A stretch of DNA of 64,000 bases, taken from Ampullaceana balthica (lineage: Eukaryota > Mollusca > Gastropoda > Lymnaeidae). Location: positions 1,037,905 to 1,101,904 of the forward strand of contig CALYLW010000067.1 of the NCBI GenBank assembly GCA_944989445.1, read 5' to 3'. Position 1 is the stretch's first letter; the number at the start of each line of letters is the position of its first letter. Positions 10,384 through 21,001 of this stretch are shown piece by piece. The notes beneath the pieces were generated by a model. It was not told the origin of the DNA and did not search any database. It saw only the letters and a program-made list of their open reading frames with translations. The translations under genes and the position numbers were made by a program.

Positions 10384-10643
10384 GTGATCAAAAGAGACTT
10401 TCAACCAATGTTCCCCATTGATCAAAAGAGACTTTCAACCAATGTTCCCCATTGATCAAAAGAGACTTTCAACCAATGTTCCCCATTGATCAAAAGAGAC
10501 TTTCAACCAATGTTCCCCATTGATCAAAAGAGACTTTAAACCAATGTTCCCCATTGATCAAAAGAGACTTTCAACCAATGTTCCCCATTGATCAAAAGAG
10601 ACTTTCAACCATTGTTCCCCATTGATCAAAAGAGACTTACAAC
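10384..10643. repeat. 34-bp minisatellite containing an hAT-terminus-like word
   Basis: About 7.7 copies of a 34-bp unit carrying GATCAAAAGAGACTTTCAAC followed by CAATGTTCCCC. The last copy runs directly into the hAT MITE at 10644, whose first bases (CGATGTTCCC) coincide with the unit's CAATGTTCCC. Confidence 0.92.
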
Positions 10644-10827
10644 CGATGTTCCCTCTAAGGTTTATTGGTCCGTGTTTAAAGTAAAAAATCTCATGTGCAA
10701 AGCTGCTCAGCACCCAAATTTTGTGAACTATTTTACGAAATTTGCTGCGCAGTAATTCCAAACAGCTGCGCGGTGTCGTTCAGATATCTGCGCGACCGCG
10801 CAACCACGCAGCTTTAAGGGAAACTTG
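10644..10827. mobile_element. hAT MITE, 184 bp, with 8-bp TSD
   Basis: Exact 8-bp flanking repeats, CTTACAAC (10636-10643 and 10828-10835), define the ends. The left terminus CGATGTTCCCTCTAAGG and the reversed right terminus CAAGTTTCCCTTAAAGC form an imperfect inverted repeat with the core TTCCCT. The interior is rich in GCGC words (CTGCGCGACCGCGCAAC). Confidence 0.75.
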
Positions 10828-10835
10828 CTTACAAC

Positions 10836-11514
10836 TACAGTTTTTTTGTGTTGAGATTTATTTAACGATTATTGGATCAGAACAAACGCTCAAACATTTA
10901 GTTGTGTGGATCATCGTGGCCCTCTGCTCATCGTTTGAGGACCGAAACTTGACAGTAGATGCACCAATGAAAATATTTTAGTCTCATAGAGATTTCTGGT
11001 CACCACGGACTGGCGTTATAAAAAGATAACTAACAGCTGAGTGGAATAGAACTTGTCACTCTGATGTCAATAGATTTAATCTAACGGAGTATCAAGACGG
11101 GTACCTACTACCCCCGACAGTAAAAGTTGATGGCTCCGTACAGGAATCTGTTACGATATGATCCTACATCCGGTACCTGCGCGCCAGTTAACGTCTTGCC
11201 AGAAGAAATGGGTCACGGGGAAACAGGACCGTAGGCGCGCGGCCGGCGATTAGGAGGATGGGATTGAATGGGACTGGGAACTTAAGAACATGCTTCTGTC
11301 ATCAGGGCTGAATGACTCAGGTGCCTGGGCGAGGGTGGAATGTGTCACCAAGTCAATACAAGAACAAGAACTTTATTTCCTCAGTCATTGAATAAGGGGC
11401 TAACGAAAATATAATAGAGGAACGAATATTGTGAGGAGACAGTAGTGGAAGAGAGGGAGAAGAGAAAGAGGGGAGGAAGACGGAGAGAGAGAGCGAGAGT
11501 GAGAGAAACAGGGA

Positions 11515-11575
<61 letters not shown>

Positions 11576-12170
11576 AAAGAGAGAGACAGAAGAAAGAGGA
11601 CTACTTCGTAAAGGGGCATGAAGTAAGTGATGCAGGAATGGCACATGGTTATCGAGAAATATAATCAAATAAAACATCTTCTTTGAAAGAAAACGTTCAT
11701 ACACTAAAAATGTAACGATCCCCACCCCACAAAAAAATTATTCTCAAAATCGGTTTTCGTAAAGAAGTATGTGCAGGTTTTTAAATTATCGAAAAATTTT
11801 CAAATTAAAATTAAACACAAAATATAATATCTACAGGCTTTTTTTTATCTTAAAAAAACATTAAAATAAAATAAGTTTAAGGCTGTGGTTACACTGCACG
11901 CGAATTCGCCAATCTAGTATACGCGCGAACACGCATCTGAAATGTAAATTTGAGGGTGGCTACACTGCAAGCGTTTGCTTCAGCTGATATCTCGCGATTT
12001 TCATTGTTTGTCTTGACAACAACATTTAACCTTTATCATTTTCGCTATTTAAACACACATTTTGTGTGTTAATATAGACATCGCCTACTTTCGCTTTTAT
12101 TTGTTTAGCTTAACAACCACTGTTTTACGTTAATATTTGTATATAGAATTAGAATAGATAAAAATCGATA
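10836..12170. other. Non-coding DNA with a (GA)n tract
   Basis: No exon was recognised on either strand. It contains the purine tract listed separately. Two direct copies of a GTGGYTACACTGCA-like word lie at about 11885 and 11954, resembling a transposon end with no inverted partner found. Confidence 0.45.
11439..11592. repeat. Purine tract with (GA)n microsatellite
   Basis: A purine-rich segment with a pure GA run at about 11518-11567. Apparent serine/leucine ORFs on the minus strand are by-products of this tract. Confidence 0.92.
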
Positions 12171-12473
12171 TACCGTATTTATAACACGCACCTTCATTTT
12201 AAGAGTGAAATTTCAGGGGAAAGAAATTAAATTTCAAATAAAGAACTTTAAACTATTTGAAGCAAAATAAGGGTAGCTCAGAACTTTTTTAAAATTAATA
12301 TTAATATTATTACCACTTATAAAGTAAATAATGTAAAAGGACAGTAAAAGCAACTCAACACGCTGCTACTGATCCACTCGCTGCTGTGCGGTATGTACAT
12401 TATATCGGCGGTGTATATGGGCAATAGGGGCCTATGGTGTATACGGTACTTGTTAATACTCTAATTAAACAAC

Positions 12474-13027
12474 CCCGTAAAAACAAAGTTTTTGACTATA
12501 AATCCCTTATAGATGAGACATAACTAAAAGTATTGATTATATTCAAACATTTACAGACTGAATCTGTCTTAACTCAACTTTGCATCATAACCCTAGTGAG
12601 GGGTGGGTGGGGGGGGAGAGGGGAAAAGTCTGGTCACCGATTCGCTTGACCGAGCTCAGAGTGACACGTAAAATGTAAACAAAAGCGCACCGTCGTTTCG
12701 TTGGGTCGCCTCAATGCTCAAACTTTCACGTGGCAAAAAAACAATAACAAATCGTGAATTAAAATTACATACCTCATATAAGGATAAACTAAAAATGCAT
12801 TAATTTAATTACGGTACGTTCGATCGATCTGAAATTTTGATACGATGCATTGTTAGGTAAGACGGGTCCGTGTGCCAAATTTCAGTTCGATCGGATCATT
12901 GGAAGTGGGTCATTTTCGACTTTTGTTTTTCCGCCCGCCGAGCCCATGAGATGATGAGAGAGAGACAGAGAGACAGACAGAGAGAGAGACAGAGACGGCG
13001 GTGAAGTTAATATAAGGGATTTAAAAA
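12474..13027 (+). mobile_element. MITE of the AAATCCCTTATA family, copy 3 (long form)
   Basis: It starts CCCGTAAAAACAAAG then TTTTGACTATAAATCCCTTA and ends GAAGTTAATATAAGGGATTT. The middle carries the internal inverted repeat CGATCGATCTGAAATTTTG / CCAAATTTCAGTTCGATCGG. A GA-rich tract lies near 12955-12995. It is inserted inside the element at 12171-13128. Confidence 0.85.
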
Positions 13028-13050
13028 CATGGCTTTATTAAAATTATATA

Positions 13051-13115
13051 GGCGTATAACACGCATACATCATTTGCCCCCTATATTCAGGGGGAAAATG
13101 TGCGTGTTATACGCC
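13051..13115. repeat. 65-nt near-perfect hairpin
   Basis: The arms GGCGTATAACACGCA and TGCGTGTTATACGCC are exact complements. An inner CCCCC/GGGGG pair extends the stem. It forms the subterminal part of the element ending at 13128. Confidence 0.85.
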
Positions 13116-13128
13116 GATAAATACGGTA

Positions 13129-13455
13129 AATATATTTCCTCCATAATTTTATTATGATGGGTAAAGATCAGAGAAACATGAAGTTAAACCCAAATCTTGT
13201 AGAGAGTTAAGAGTGTTGAGTTTCATGATTCATACATTGAAACATTGTTTCCTAAGTCTAAGCCGCTAGAGTCACCGAAGTAGTTTGTCGTTCAAGAAGC
13301 TTTTAATTTTATTAATTTTTCAGAATGAGACCTAAAACATTTTTTAAAAAGATTTACGACCACGCATTGAACCCCCCACTAATTTTGAAAATCAAATTTC
13401 TACCGAAGAAAGGATGGCCTTAACACACTCACTGAGGTAAGATAATTTGGGTGAC
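13129..13455. other. AT-rich DNA without recognisable feature
   Basis: No ORF, element end or repeat was recognised. Confidence 0.4.
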
Positions 13456-13585
13456 CCGTCAAAACGGCCCCGGACAAAACGGCCCCGGTCCAAATTGCCC
13501 CCAGACAAATTGTTAACATTTTTTATTATGTATTAGTATTAGGGCCATTATGTCGGAGCCCATTTGTCCGGGGCCGTTTTGTCGG
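13456..13585. repeat. Long inverted repeat with GGCCCC core
   Basis: A 23-base left arm (13456-13478, core AACGGCCCCGGACAAA) is matched by its reverse complement at 13563-13585 with one mismatch, around an 84-base spacer. A second copy of the AACGGCCCCGG word follows the left arm. It may be a small MITE; no target duplication was established. Confidence 0.7.
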
Positions 13586-15251
13586 AGAACGGTTAATTTG
13601 TGCTAGAAAAAAATAATTTTAAAAACTAATAAGGCTAATACTAATAATTATTAAAGTAAATTAATTTACATTAGTTAAATACTTATTGAACAACTTGACA
13701 AATATCACTGTCATTTGTAGAAGTTTTGAATTATTAGTGAAATTTTTATAACTTTAACTTTAAAGGGTTTTTAATATATTTTTTATTAAGAATATAATTG
13801 TCAAATTCAAAGCTTAGCCTATATAATTCAGGGCTATAGACTATAGTGAAAGCAGCACTCATTATTATTTATTATTATTAGAAAAATTTTGCTTGTTGCT
13901 ACAAAATATTAGATATTATTAGATAATATTTAAATTAATATGAATTTTGTTTTCCACTCATATGACACATTTTAATATATTACAAGTATATTAATTTTAG
14001 GGTGATATTGATATTCACACAGATGATAAGTTATGACATAGTAATAGTTCGCTTTGTCCGCAATATTAGTTAAAATAATAATTTACTTTTACTAACGTTT
14101 TTTCAGATTCCAACAGACTTAGGACTTCTCATTTTATAGAATAACCACTTAACAATTTCAAAAATAATTTATGAGACCTGTTGCTATTTGGAATTGTTTT
14201 GTTGATGAACATATGCCTTACCCAAATGCAGAAATATAGTTACAGATTGATTGCCAAACTTTGAGCAGCTATGGGATTATCCAAATTATTGGTATCAATA
14301 GCAAGCATGTCTGCATCTAGTGTCCCAAATAATCTTGATCAAAACATTACAAGTATAAACAATGTATTTATATTATTATTCAAGTTGAACTTCAAGCCTT
14401 GGTTAATACCAAATATTTTAAAGTGTTGATTTTGGAGCTTAAGGTAATTCAAGTGACAGTGGGATTTTTCTTGGATCAAATATGTAAAATAAAATAAGGG
14501 TTGTTTCTCTTACCCTCATCCAAGGGAGCTACCTGGAACCAATAAAAAAAAACTACATATGTATTCACTGGCGATCAAGGATCCGTTAAAGGAATATCTA
14601 ATTTATCCATACATATGGTGAAACAGAGAAATTTACTACTTCAAGTATACTTGGTCCTGAAAAACTTAATATATTTATTTGAAGATCCAAACCTAATATT
14701 GCTCCATCATGTGTCACATAATTAAATTTGCTCATGTGAGTGTGGGTATGTAAATGTCATGAGTTTCCAAAAATAGGTGACAAAGTAATCAAATCTAAAG
14801 TTATTGGATATAAATATGGAACATCAGTATTTATGTTTTCAATTATTTATTTAAAGCTTAAAAGCTATATAAATTATTTTTAATGAATAATGATTATTAA
14901 AATGAAAAAAATAAATTTAATTATCTAAACTTTAATGTTCATGAGTGATTTATGAACACATGATTTATAGTGGAGTTTTCATTGTGAATTTTCAATACTA
15001 TTAACACAATTGTAAAAATAACAATGTTTTAATAAAATTTTATTTTTCTAAAATGTATAGTTAAAAAAAAGTATTGAATGTGGTTGAATGCATATAATTA
15101 TACTAATCAAAATCAAATATATTTTTTTCAAATTAATAAAAATAATTTGTTTAATATTAAGATGCAAATGTCATGAGAGAAAAATGTTTACTGTTTGCCA
15201 TTAGAACCACTGAGATGGAGGAATTTTTATCTTCAAATGTTTTAGTTTTAT
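13586..15251 (-). other. AT-rich DNA with a decayed coding-like stretch
   Basis: This is mostly AT-rich. On the minus strand at about 14735-14600 an open stretch of roughly 45 codons reads MSKFNYVTHDGAILGLDL and later ILSFSGPSIL before a stop. More open pieces with frameshifts follow toward 14400. I do not recognise the protein. It may be a relic of a transposon or a pseudogene. Confidence 0.3.
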
Positions 15252-15531
15252 ATATTAATTAGGGCTGCGGAAATTATCGATTAATTTCTCGAATAATCGT
15301 TAAAAAATTTATTGATTAAATATCGATTAAAATAATTTTAATCGATAAAAATTCGATTAAAATTTAAGAAAATATTTATAATATTTTTTAAAATTTTTAG
15401 TAATAAATAATAAATTATTAATAATTAATAATAATTTATATATATTTTTACTTACAAACATCTCACACGTAATATTAAAATTTATTTTATTAATTTATGT
15501 TGACCGGCAGACGTCAACTAAAAAATGGCTG

Positions 15532-15710
15532 CAGAGCCGTCTTTACATTTTGGGCCCCTGGGCAAAGAAATAGTGTTGGGCCCTTCCCCCGCAGGAATAA
15601 AAATGAATATATATAATATATATAAATAAACATATTCCCATGGGGCCCATATGTTCGTGGGCCCCCGGGCAAATGCCCAACGGGCCTATCTATGTGTTAA
15701 GACGGCCCTG
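15532..15710. mobile_element. Nested 179-bp inverted-repeat element
   Basis: The left end CAGAGCCGTCTTTACA and the reversed right end CAGGGCCGTCTTAACACA form a terminal inverted repeat. GGGCCC words and a second complementary pair (GCCCCTGGGCAAA / AAATGCCCAACGGGC) follow inside. The possible flanking duplication is only CTG, so the superfamily is open. Confidence 0.6.
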
Positions 15711-15730
15711 CTGACAGCATCAGCGCAGTT

Positions 15731-15916
15731 AAATTTAAACATATAACTAGAAAGTTGAGCAAATATGTTGTTTTTAAGCTAACTGCGGATGGCAAAGTCG
15801 AAGATGGTGAAAACGTTTACTGTGTTCACTGCCATAAACAATTCTCTTTTAAAGGATCAAATACATCGCTGACGTATCACCTTCAGCACAAATCAAGTAT
15901 CAACACATTGTCATGA
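15731..15916 (+). pseudogene. BED-type zinc finger of an hAT transposase (N-terminal remnant)
   Basis: An open stretch of 61 codons ends in TGA. It begins KFKHITRKLSKYVVFKLT and then reads ENVYCVHCHKQFSFKG and SNTSLTYHLQHKSS. The Cys-x2-Cys pair, the phenylalanine and the L-x-x-HL pattern fit a BED finger, the DNA-binding module of ZBED/hAT transposases. The second histidine spacing (H-x2-H) is shorter than usual, suggesting a small deletion. There is no downstream catalytic domain, so this is a remnant carried by the non-autonomous element. Confidence 0.72.
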
Positions 15917-16129
15917 AATTTAGTTCAAAATATTCTTAATTTTCAATGTCAGTGAGAAATGTTCAGTTTAATGACGTCATAAATTTCTATTTATGGCTTT
16001 AATCGAAATTATCGATCAATTAATCGATAATTTTTCAAAAGTTAACGATTAAAATTAAATTAATCGATAACAGCCCTAATATTAATATTAAGTTATGAAT
16101 GCTTTGTCTGTTAAGTAGATTAGTTCATT

Positions 16130-16810
16130 CTATGGTTCAGTTTGAATTTTATGCAAGTTTTGAATGTTGTAGATTTTGTTATTTATGCTTTTTAAGGCAA
16201 CCCAATTCTTGACAAAATGCCATACAGAAGAATAAGGATTTGTATATATTTTTTCTTGCATATGGAACAAGAAACTTTTTTTAACAATAGGATAGGTACA
16301 ATATATAAGATTCACATTCAAGTATAGGTTTTAAACAATTTAAAGTCAACTTCAATTTAAGGCAGACATTAAAAAAATTTAATGCACAATATAAGTTTAT
16401 TTTTATGAAGCATAATAATATTAAAGTTTTGTTGGAGCTTTTAATTGTACTTCATTAACCTGTGGATTCCAATTTAATTGTTTGTTTATGATTACTATTA
16501 AGTACTTGCATCTTTATTTTGGGTTACATGTTTACCCTGAATGCAATAGTTTGAATTTATTTTTCTTTTATACTCTTATCATTTGACACATAAATTTAGT
16601 GTAAACACTATGTATGATAATCCAATTACTTTCCTATTTCCTATTTTTGTTATTCTTCTAAATCTAAGTGTATTTGTAATATTTCTGTATAATCTTCACA
16701 CTTAATTGCTCTATAGCTTATATAATCATCAGCAAATAACATAACTTTTGCTATTGATGAATTTGATGAGACGCTGTTGGGTAAATAATTCATGTAAATT
16801 AGTGTTTAAA
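16130..16810 (-). mobile_element. LINE fragment with reverse-transcriptase site, decayed
   Basis: On the minus strand near 16745-16720 the sequence encodes MLFADDYI, the RT catalytic motif, preceded by a degenerate LPNSV-type block. Toward 16130 it reads FLFHMQEKIYTNP and WHFVKNWVALK, equivalent to the C-terminal block of the other LINE copies. Multiple stops. Its upstream side is interrupted by the G-rich minisatellite at 16811. Confidence 0.72.
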
Positions 16811-18548
16811 GTAGGGGGGTGTAGGGGGAACTAGGAAGGTTTCTTGTGGAACTATTGAGTTTAAAATTAGGGGGGGGGGTAGGGGGAACTAGGAAGGTTT
16901 CTTGTGGAACTACTGAGTTTAAATTAGGGGGGGTAGGGGGAACTAGGAAGGTTTCTTGTGGAACTATTGAGTTTAAATTAGGGGGGGGGTTAGGGGGAAC
17001 TAGGAAGGTTTCTTGTGGAACTATTGAGTTTAAATTAGGGGGGATGGTAGGGGGAACTAGGAAGGTTTCTTATGGAACTATTGAGTTTAAATTAGGGGGA
17101 TGGTAGGGGGAACTAGGAAGGTTTCTTGTGGAACTACTGAGTTTAAATTAGGGGGGATGGTAGGGGGAACTAGGAAGGTTTCTTGTGGAACTACTGAGTT
17201 TAAATTAGGGGGGATGGTAGGGGGAACTAGGAAGGTTTCTTGTGGAACTATTGAGTTTAAATTAGGGGGATGGTAATTGGAACTAGGAAGGTTTCTTATG
17301 GAACTATTGAGTTTAAATTAGGGGGATGGTAGGGGGAACTAGGAAGGTTTCTTGTGGAACTATTGAGTTTAAATTAGGGGGGATGGTAGGGGGAACTAGG
17401 AAGGTTTCTTGTGGAACTATTGAGTTTAAATTAGGGGGGATGGTAGGGGGAACTAGGAAGGTTTCTTGTGGAACTATTGAGTTTAATTTAGGGGGGGGGG
17501 TAGGGGGAACTAGGAAGGTTTCTTGTGGAACTATTGAGTTTAAATTAGGGGGATGGTAAGGGGAACTAGGAGGGTTTCTTGTGGAACTATTGAGTTTAAA
17601 TTAGGGGGGGGGGTAGGGGGAACTAGGAAGGTTTCTTGTGGAACTATTGAGTTTAAATTAGGGGGGGGGGAGGGGGAACTAGGAAGGTTTCTTGTGGAAC
17701 TACTGAGTTTAAATTAGGGGGGGGTAGGGGGAACTAGGAAGGTTTCTTGTGGAACTACTGAGTTTAAATTAGGGGGGGTAGGGGGAACTAGGAAGGTTTC
17801 TTGTGGACTATTGAGTTTAAATTAGGGGGGGGGGTAGGGGGAACTAGGAAGGTTTCTTGTGGAACTACTGAGTTTAAATTAGGGGGGGGTAGGGGGAACT
17901 AGGAAGGTTTCTTATGGAACTACTGAGTTTAAATTAGGGGGGGGTAGGGGGAACTAGGAAGGTTTCTTGTGGAACTACTGAGTTTAAATTAGGGGGATGG
18001 TAGGGGGAACTAGGAAGGTTTCTTTTGGAACTATTGAGTTTAAATTAGGGGGATGGTAGGGGGAACTAGGAAGGTTTCTTGTGGAACTACTGAGTTTAAA
18101 TTAGGGGGATGGTAGGGGGAACTAGGAAGGTTTCTTGTGGAACTATTGAGTTTAAATGAGGGGGGGGGGTAGGGAGGACTAGGAAGGTTTCTTGTGGAAC
18201 TACTGAGTTTAAATTAGGGGTTGGGAAGGGGGAACTAGGAAGGTTTCTTGTGGAACTATTGAGTTTAAATTAGGGGGGGGGTAGGGGGAACTAGGAAGGT
18301 TTCATATGGAACTACTGAGTTTAAATTAGGGGGATGGTAGGGGGAACTAGGAAGGTTTATTGTGGAACTATTGAGTTTAAATTAGGGGGGGGGTAGGGGG
18401 AACTAGGAAGGTTTCTTGTGGAACTACTGAGTTTAAATTAGGGGGATGGTAGGGGGAATTAGGAAGGTTTCTTGTGGAACTATTGAGTTTAAATTAGGGG
18501 GGGGGGTAGGGGGAACTAGGAAGGTTTCTTGTGGAACTATTGAGTTTA
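16811..18548. repeat. G-rich minisatellite, unit about 57-60 bp, about 30 copies
   Basis: Each unit contains GGGGGAACTAGGAAGGTTTC, TTGTGGAACTAYTGAG and TTTAAATTA followed by two G runs. Unit length varies because the G runs differ (5 to 10 G) and because GGGATGGT alternates with GGGGGGGGT. Two or three closely spaced G runs recur in every unit on the plus strand. Apparent ORFs (GGTRKVSCGTIEFKL) follow the repeat and are not genes. Confidence 0.95.
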
Positions 18549-19440
18549 CCATTTTCAGTGATGACTTAGAGCCAATATTTTTTAGATACTGTTCTGTGCT
18601 TCTTATCAAATCTTGTATCTACTTATATTAGGGAACAGGTATACCCAAGTGTTTGTGCATACTTTATCTATTCTCAAAGAAAAAGTTGTTCAAATTTTAT
18701 TATAGTATAGGAAATTACATGTATTATGTTTTTATAAGTATGAGTAATTTTTTTCATTGTTTAAATATTAATTCCACATATTCATAACATAATTCTTTAA
18801 AAATTATGATGTAACATTGCATGCAGCATAATCACACAAGTAAGATCCATAACAAGGTCCATACATGCATTTACATTTATTAATCACATACAAATAGGTT
18901 TATAGATGTTTTTCTTTAACTTTAATGTAAACATAAAACAGACACAGAAATGATTTTTTTTCTTGAATAATTAATTTTCCAAATTTTTAAAAATTATTTA
19001 GATGAGTTAATTTCTTTTCTAATTTGTATCAGTTAAGGATAATGTCCATTATTGCAATTAAATCATAAATGCTTCTTTTTACTTCATCTTTTTGTATTTG
19101 ATATTTAAACAATAATAAATTTCACATGACTATAATTACTATAAACGATTTTATTGTCTTATATCAACATGTAATTTGGGTTTAAAACTACTTTCAAGCA
19201 CACAGAATTTTGTGTTTATAAAAAATGAAGGCAACAAAAATTAATTAATCATTAATTTATTTAAAAAATTTTAAAACTATTTTTAAAATTAACATGTAAC
19301 AGGAAAACATAACATCAACAGTGAAAACATAACACTTAACAGTAAATTATTAACGCTTAACAGTAAATTATTAACACTTAACAGTAAACACTTTTTTAAT
19401 TCATTTTGATGAAAATGTCATGAGTCCTTAAGTCAACTGT
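18549..19440. other. AT-rich non-coding DNA
   Basis: No gene seen. A short tandem of the word AACAGTAAATTATTAACRCTT occurs at about 19335-19390. Confidence 0.45.
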
Positions 19441-19995
19441 TTGTTTACAATCCCATTTTAAATGAAATTTCTTTGTAGCTTGTTGTCAATTGGTTATGTT
19501 GGGTGATGAAATTTGCAAAGAACAATCATCTTGATCCATAAATGAATTTGACCTTTCTATATATTCTGGTCCATCAGCATTTACCAAAAGTTGTAGCATT
19601 TTTCATTTCAATCCTAGCTTTAGCCTCATTGGCATTTTATGAAGATGTGTTAACAGACTCATGATATTGTTTGTTTTTTTTCCAGCTCCTCCATCTAACT
19701 TTCCTCCAAATGAATCAGGTGATAATATCTTCTGACTTATCCTTTACCGTTTTCCTTTTCCTTTGCATTTTTGGTGTTTTTCAAAGGTATATTATGTGTA
19801 CTAGAAAGAGGGTATTTTTGAGCTGCTTCTCCAAATATACCACCATGTTGTGATTCATTATTATTGACATTGTCATTAAAATCAGTGTGAATTATGGCTT
19901 TTTTTGCCATAAAATTTTCTTTCCTCTCTTCTCCTGAATTTATGTCAGCAAACTGTATATAACCCTATCTTCTTTTAGGATATTGAAAGTAAAAG
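19441..19995 (-). pseudogene. Decayed coding-like stretch, unknown protein
   Basis: On the minus strand about 70 codons are open from about 19970 (GYIQFADINSGEERKENFMA, then IIHTDFNDNVNNNES and GGIFGEAAQKYPLSS). After frameshifts there follow SFGGKLDGGAGKK and LVNADGPEYIERSNSFMDQD. The composition is protein-like, unlike the surrounding AT-rich DNA, but the frame breaks at least twice. It has the same orientation as the LINE at 16130-16810 and could be part of its 5' region or an unrelated pseudogene. I do not recognise the family. Confidence 0.35.
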
Positions 19996-20818
19996 CGTTT
20001 CAAAAATATGCTTTATTATTATTATTTTTTTTTGTTACAAAAGTCTTAACATATCGCTAAATAAAAACAACAACAACAAAAAAAACAAAAAACAAAACAA
20101 GAGCTTACAAAATCCCTAGTCTAGTGGTCTTAACTCTTTACTGTCTTAGCAATAAATAGAGAGCAGAATGTATCGTCTGCAAGCCGTCTGTTGTCAAGTC
20201 TAATTTCCTAAATAACCTAAATATATATTTTAAAAATGACCTGACGGGCGGGCGGTCTCAGGTTTTCCCCACCGGTTCTTGATGAGTTGAGACACCGAGT
20301 AGGACACCCTCTCCCTACCCCCCCCCCGGGCCACCTGCTGTGAAACAAAATCTTGATACATTAGCTAATTACACCACGCGGGTCTAGAACAGCCAGGGTC
20401 TATTGATTCCATTCTACAGTGACTGACACGAAAGATAATGCACCCAGCCTTTTCTGCCACTGAACATTACGCCAACGCTAAAGCTGCCCATTGCTATGTC
20501 GGGAAAACCGTGATAAAAGACAACACTTCCTTATCAAGGACACAATTAAAAGTAGAAGATATTTTAACATTTCCTAAAACGCATCACGCCTTGAAAGACC
20601 CAGCCAAATGTACATGGCCACTAAAATGCACTAGTGCATTTCTAACTCTTGCCCCCCCTCCCCCAAATTACCTCTTAAAACTATATTAGTTCCACCTCCA
20701 TACAGCAGTTCTTCCTACTACACTACACTACACACACTCTTCAGAAATCCACTTTTAGATTTTATCTCTGACGTGCCAGATTGCAACATAGTGATGATGA
20801 ATTGAATCAAGTCATCAT
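19996..20818. other. Non-coding DNA, no recognised gene
   Basis: An A/C-rich low-complexity patch (AACAACAACAACAAAAAAAA) lies at 20068-20100 and a C run at about 20318-20326. An 83-codon open frame at 20438-20689 has no recognisable motif or splice context. Confidence 0.4.
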
Positions 20819-21001
20819 TTATAACAACACCAGTTGTTTTGGGACTACTTCATCTGAATTCTTATTTTTAATCTCCTCATTATCTTCAGCATTCAGTTCT
20901 TCAGTGGGCAATGAGGCATTGAGATGATCGGTCTGGAAACAGTCAATTACTAGAAACATTATACTTATGACTTGTGTTATTGTTTTTATGATGAACGTCA
21001 A
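20819..21001 (-). other. Candidate exon with signal-peptide-like or spliced start, low confidence
   Basis: On the minus strand a good acceptor, GACTGTTTCCAG, precedes a 37-codon open stretch starting TDHLNASLPTEELNAEDN and ending VPKQLVLL-stop. Read without splicing, the same frame has a start codon followed by a hydrophobic stretch (ISIMFLVIDCF), which resembles a signal peptide. It contains an N-A-S glycosylation sequon. It could be a terminal exon of an unknown gene or, much less surely, an N-terminal exon of the GPCR on the same strand. No other evidence supports it. Confidence 0.22.

Larger units (their letters stand above)
12171..13128. mobile_element. Inverted-repeat DNA element interrupted by a nested MITE
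   Basis: The left end is TACCGTATTTATAACACGC. The right end, reversed, is TACCGTATTTATCGGCG followed by TATAACACGC. The flanks are TA-rich, compatible with a TA target, which would suggest a Tc1/mariner-like or related group; this is inference. MITE copy 3 (12474-13027) lies within it in plus orientation. Confidence 0.6.
15260..16078 (+). mobile_element. hAT derivative with BED-finger exon, 819 bp, 8-bp TSD
   Basis: The ends TAGGGCTGCGGAAATTATCG and (reversed) TAGGGCTGTTATCGATTAA are inverted repeats. Exact 8-bp flanks ATATTAAT (15252-15259 and 16079-16086) confirm hAT-type transposition. It keeps only the N-terminal DNA-binding exon of a transposase (15731-15916), with the catalytic part deleted. 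A second small inverted-repeat element (15532-15710) is nested in it. Confidence 0.85.

Noticed and set aside
11353..11725. Serine/leucine-rich ORFs
   Set aside because: Reverse reading of the GA microsatellite.
16846..18631. GGTRKVSCGTIEF repeat ORFs and a telomere-like reading of the G runs
   Set aside because: The unit is about 58 bp with variable G runs, is interstitial, and lacks a TTAGGG core; the ORFs are short and change frame with G-run length.
20438..20689. 83-codon plus-strand ORF
   Set aside because: No motif, no repeat or splice support, and it ends in a C-rich run.
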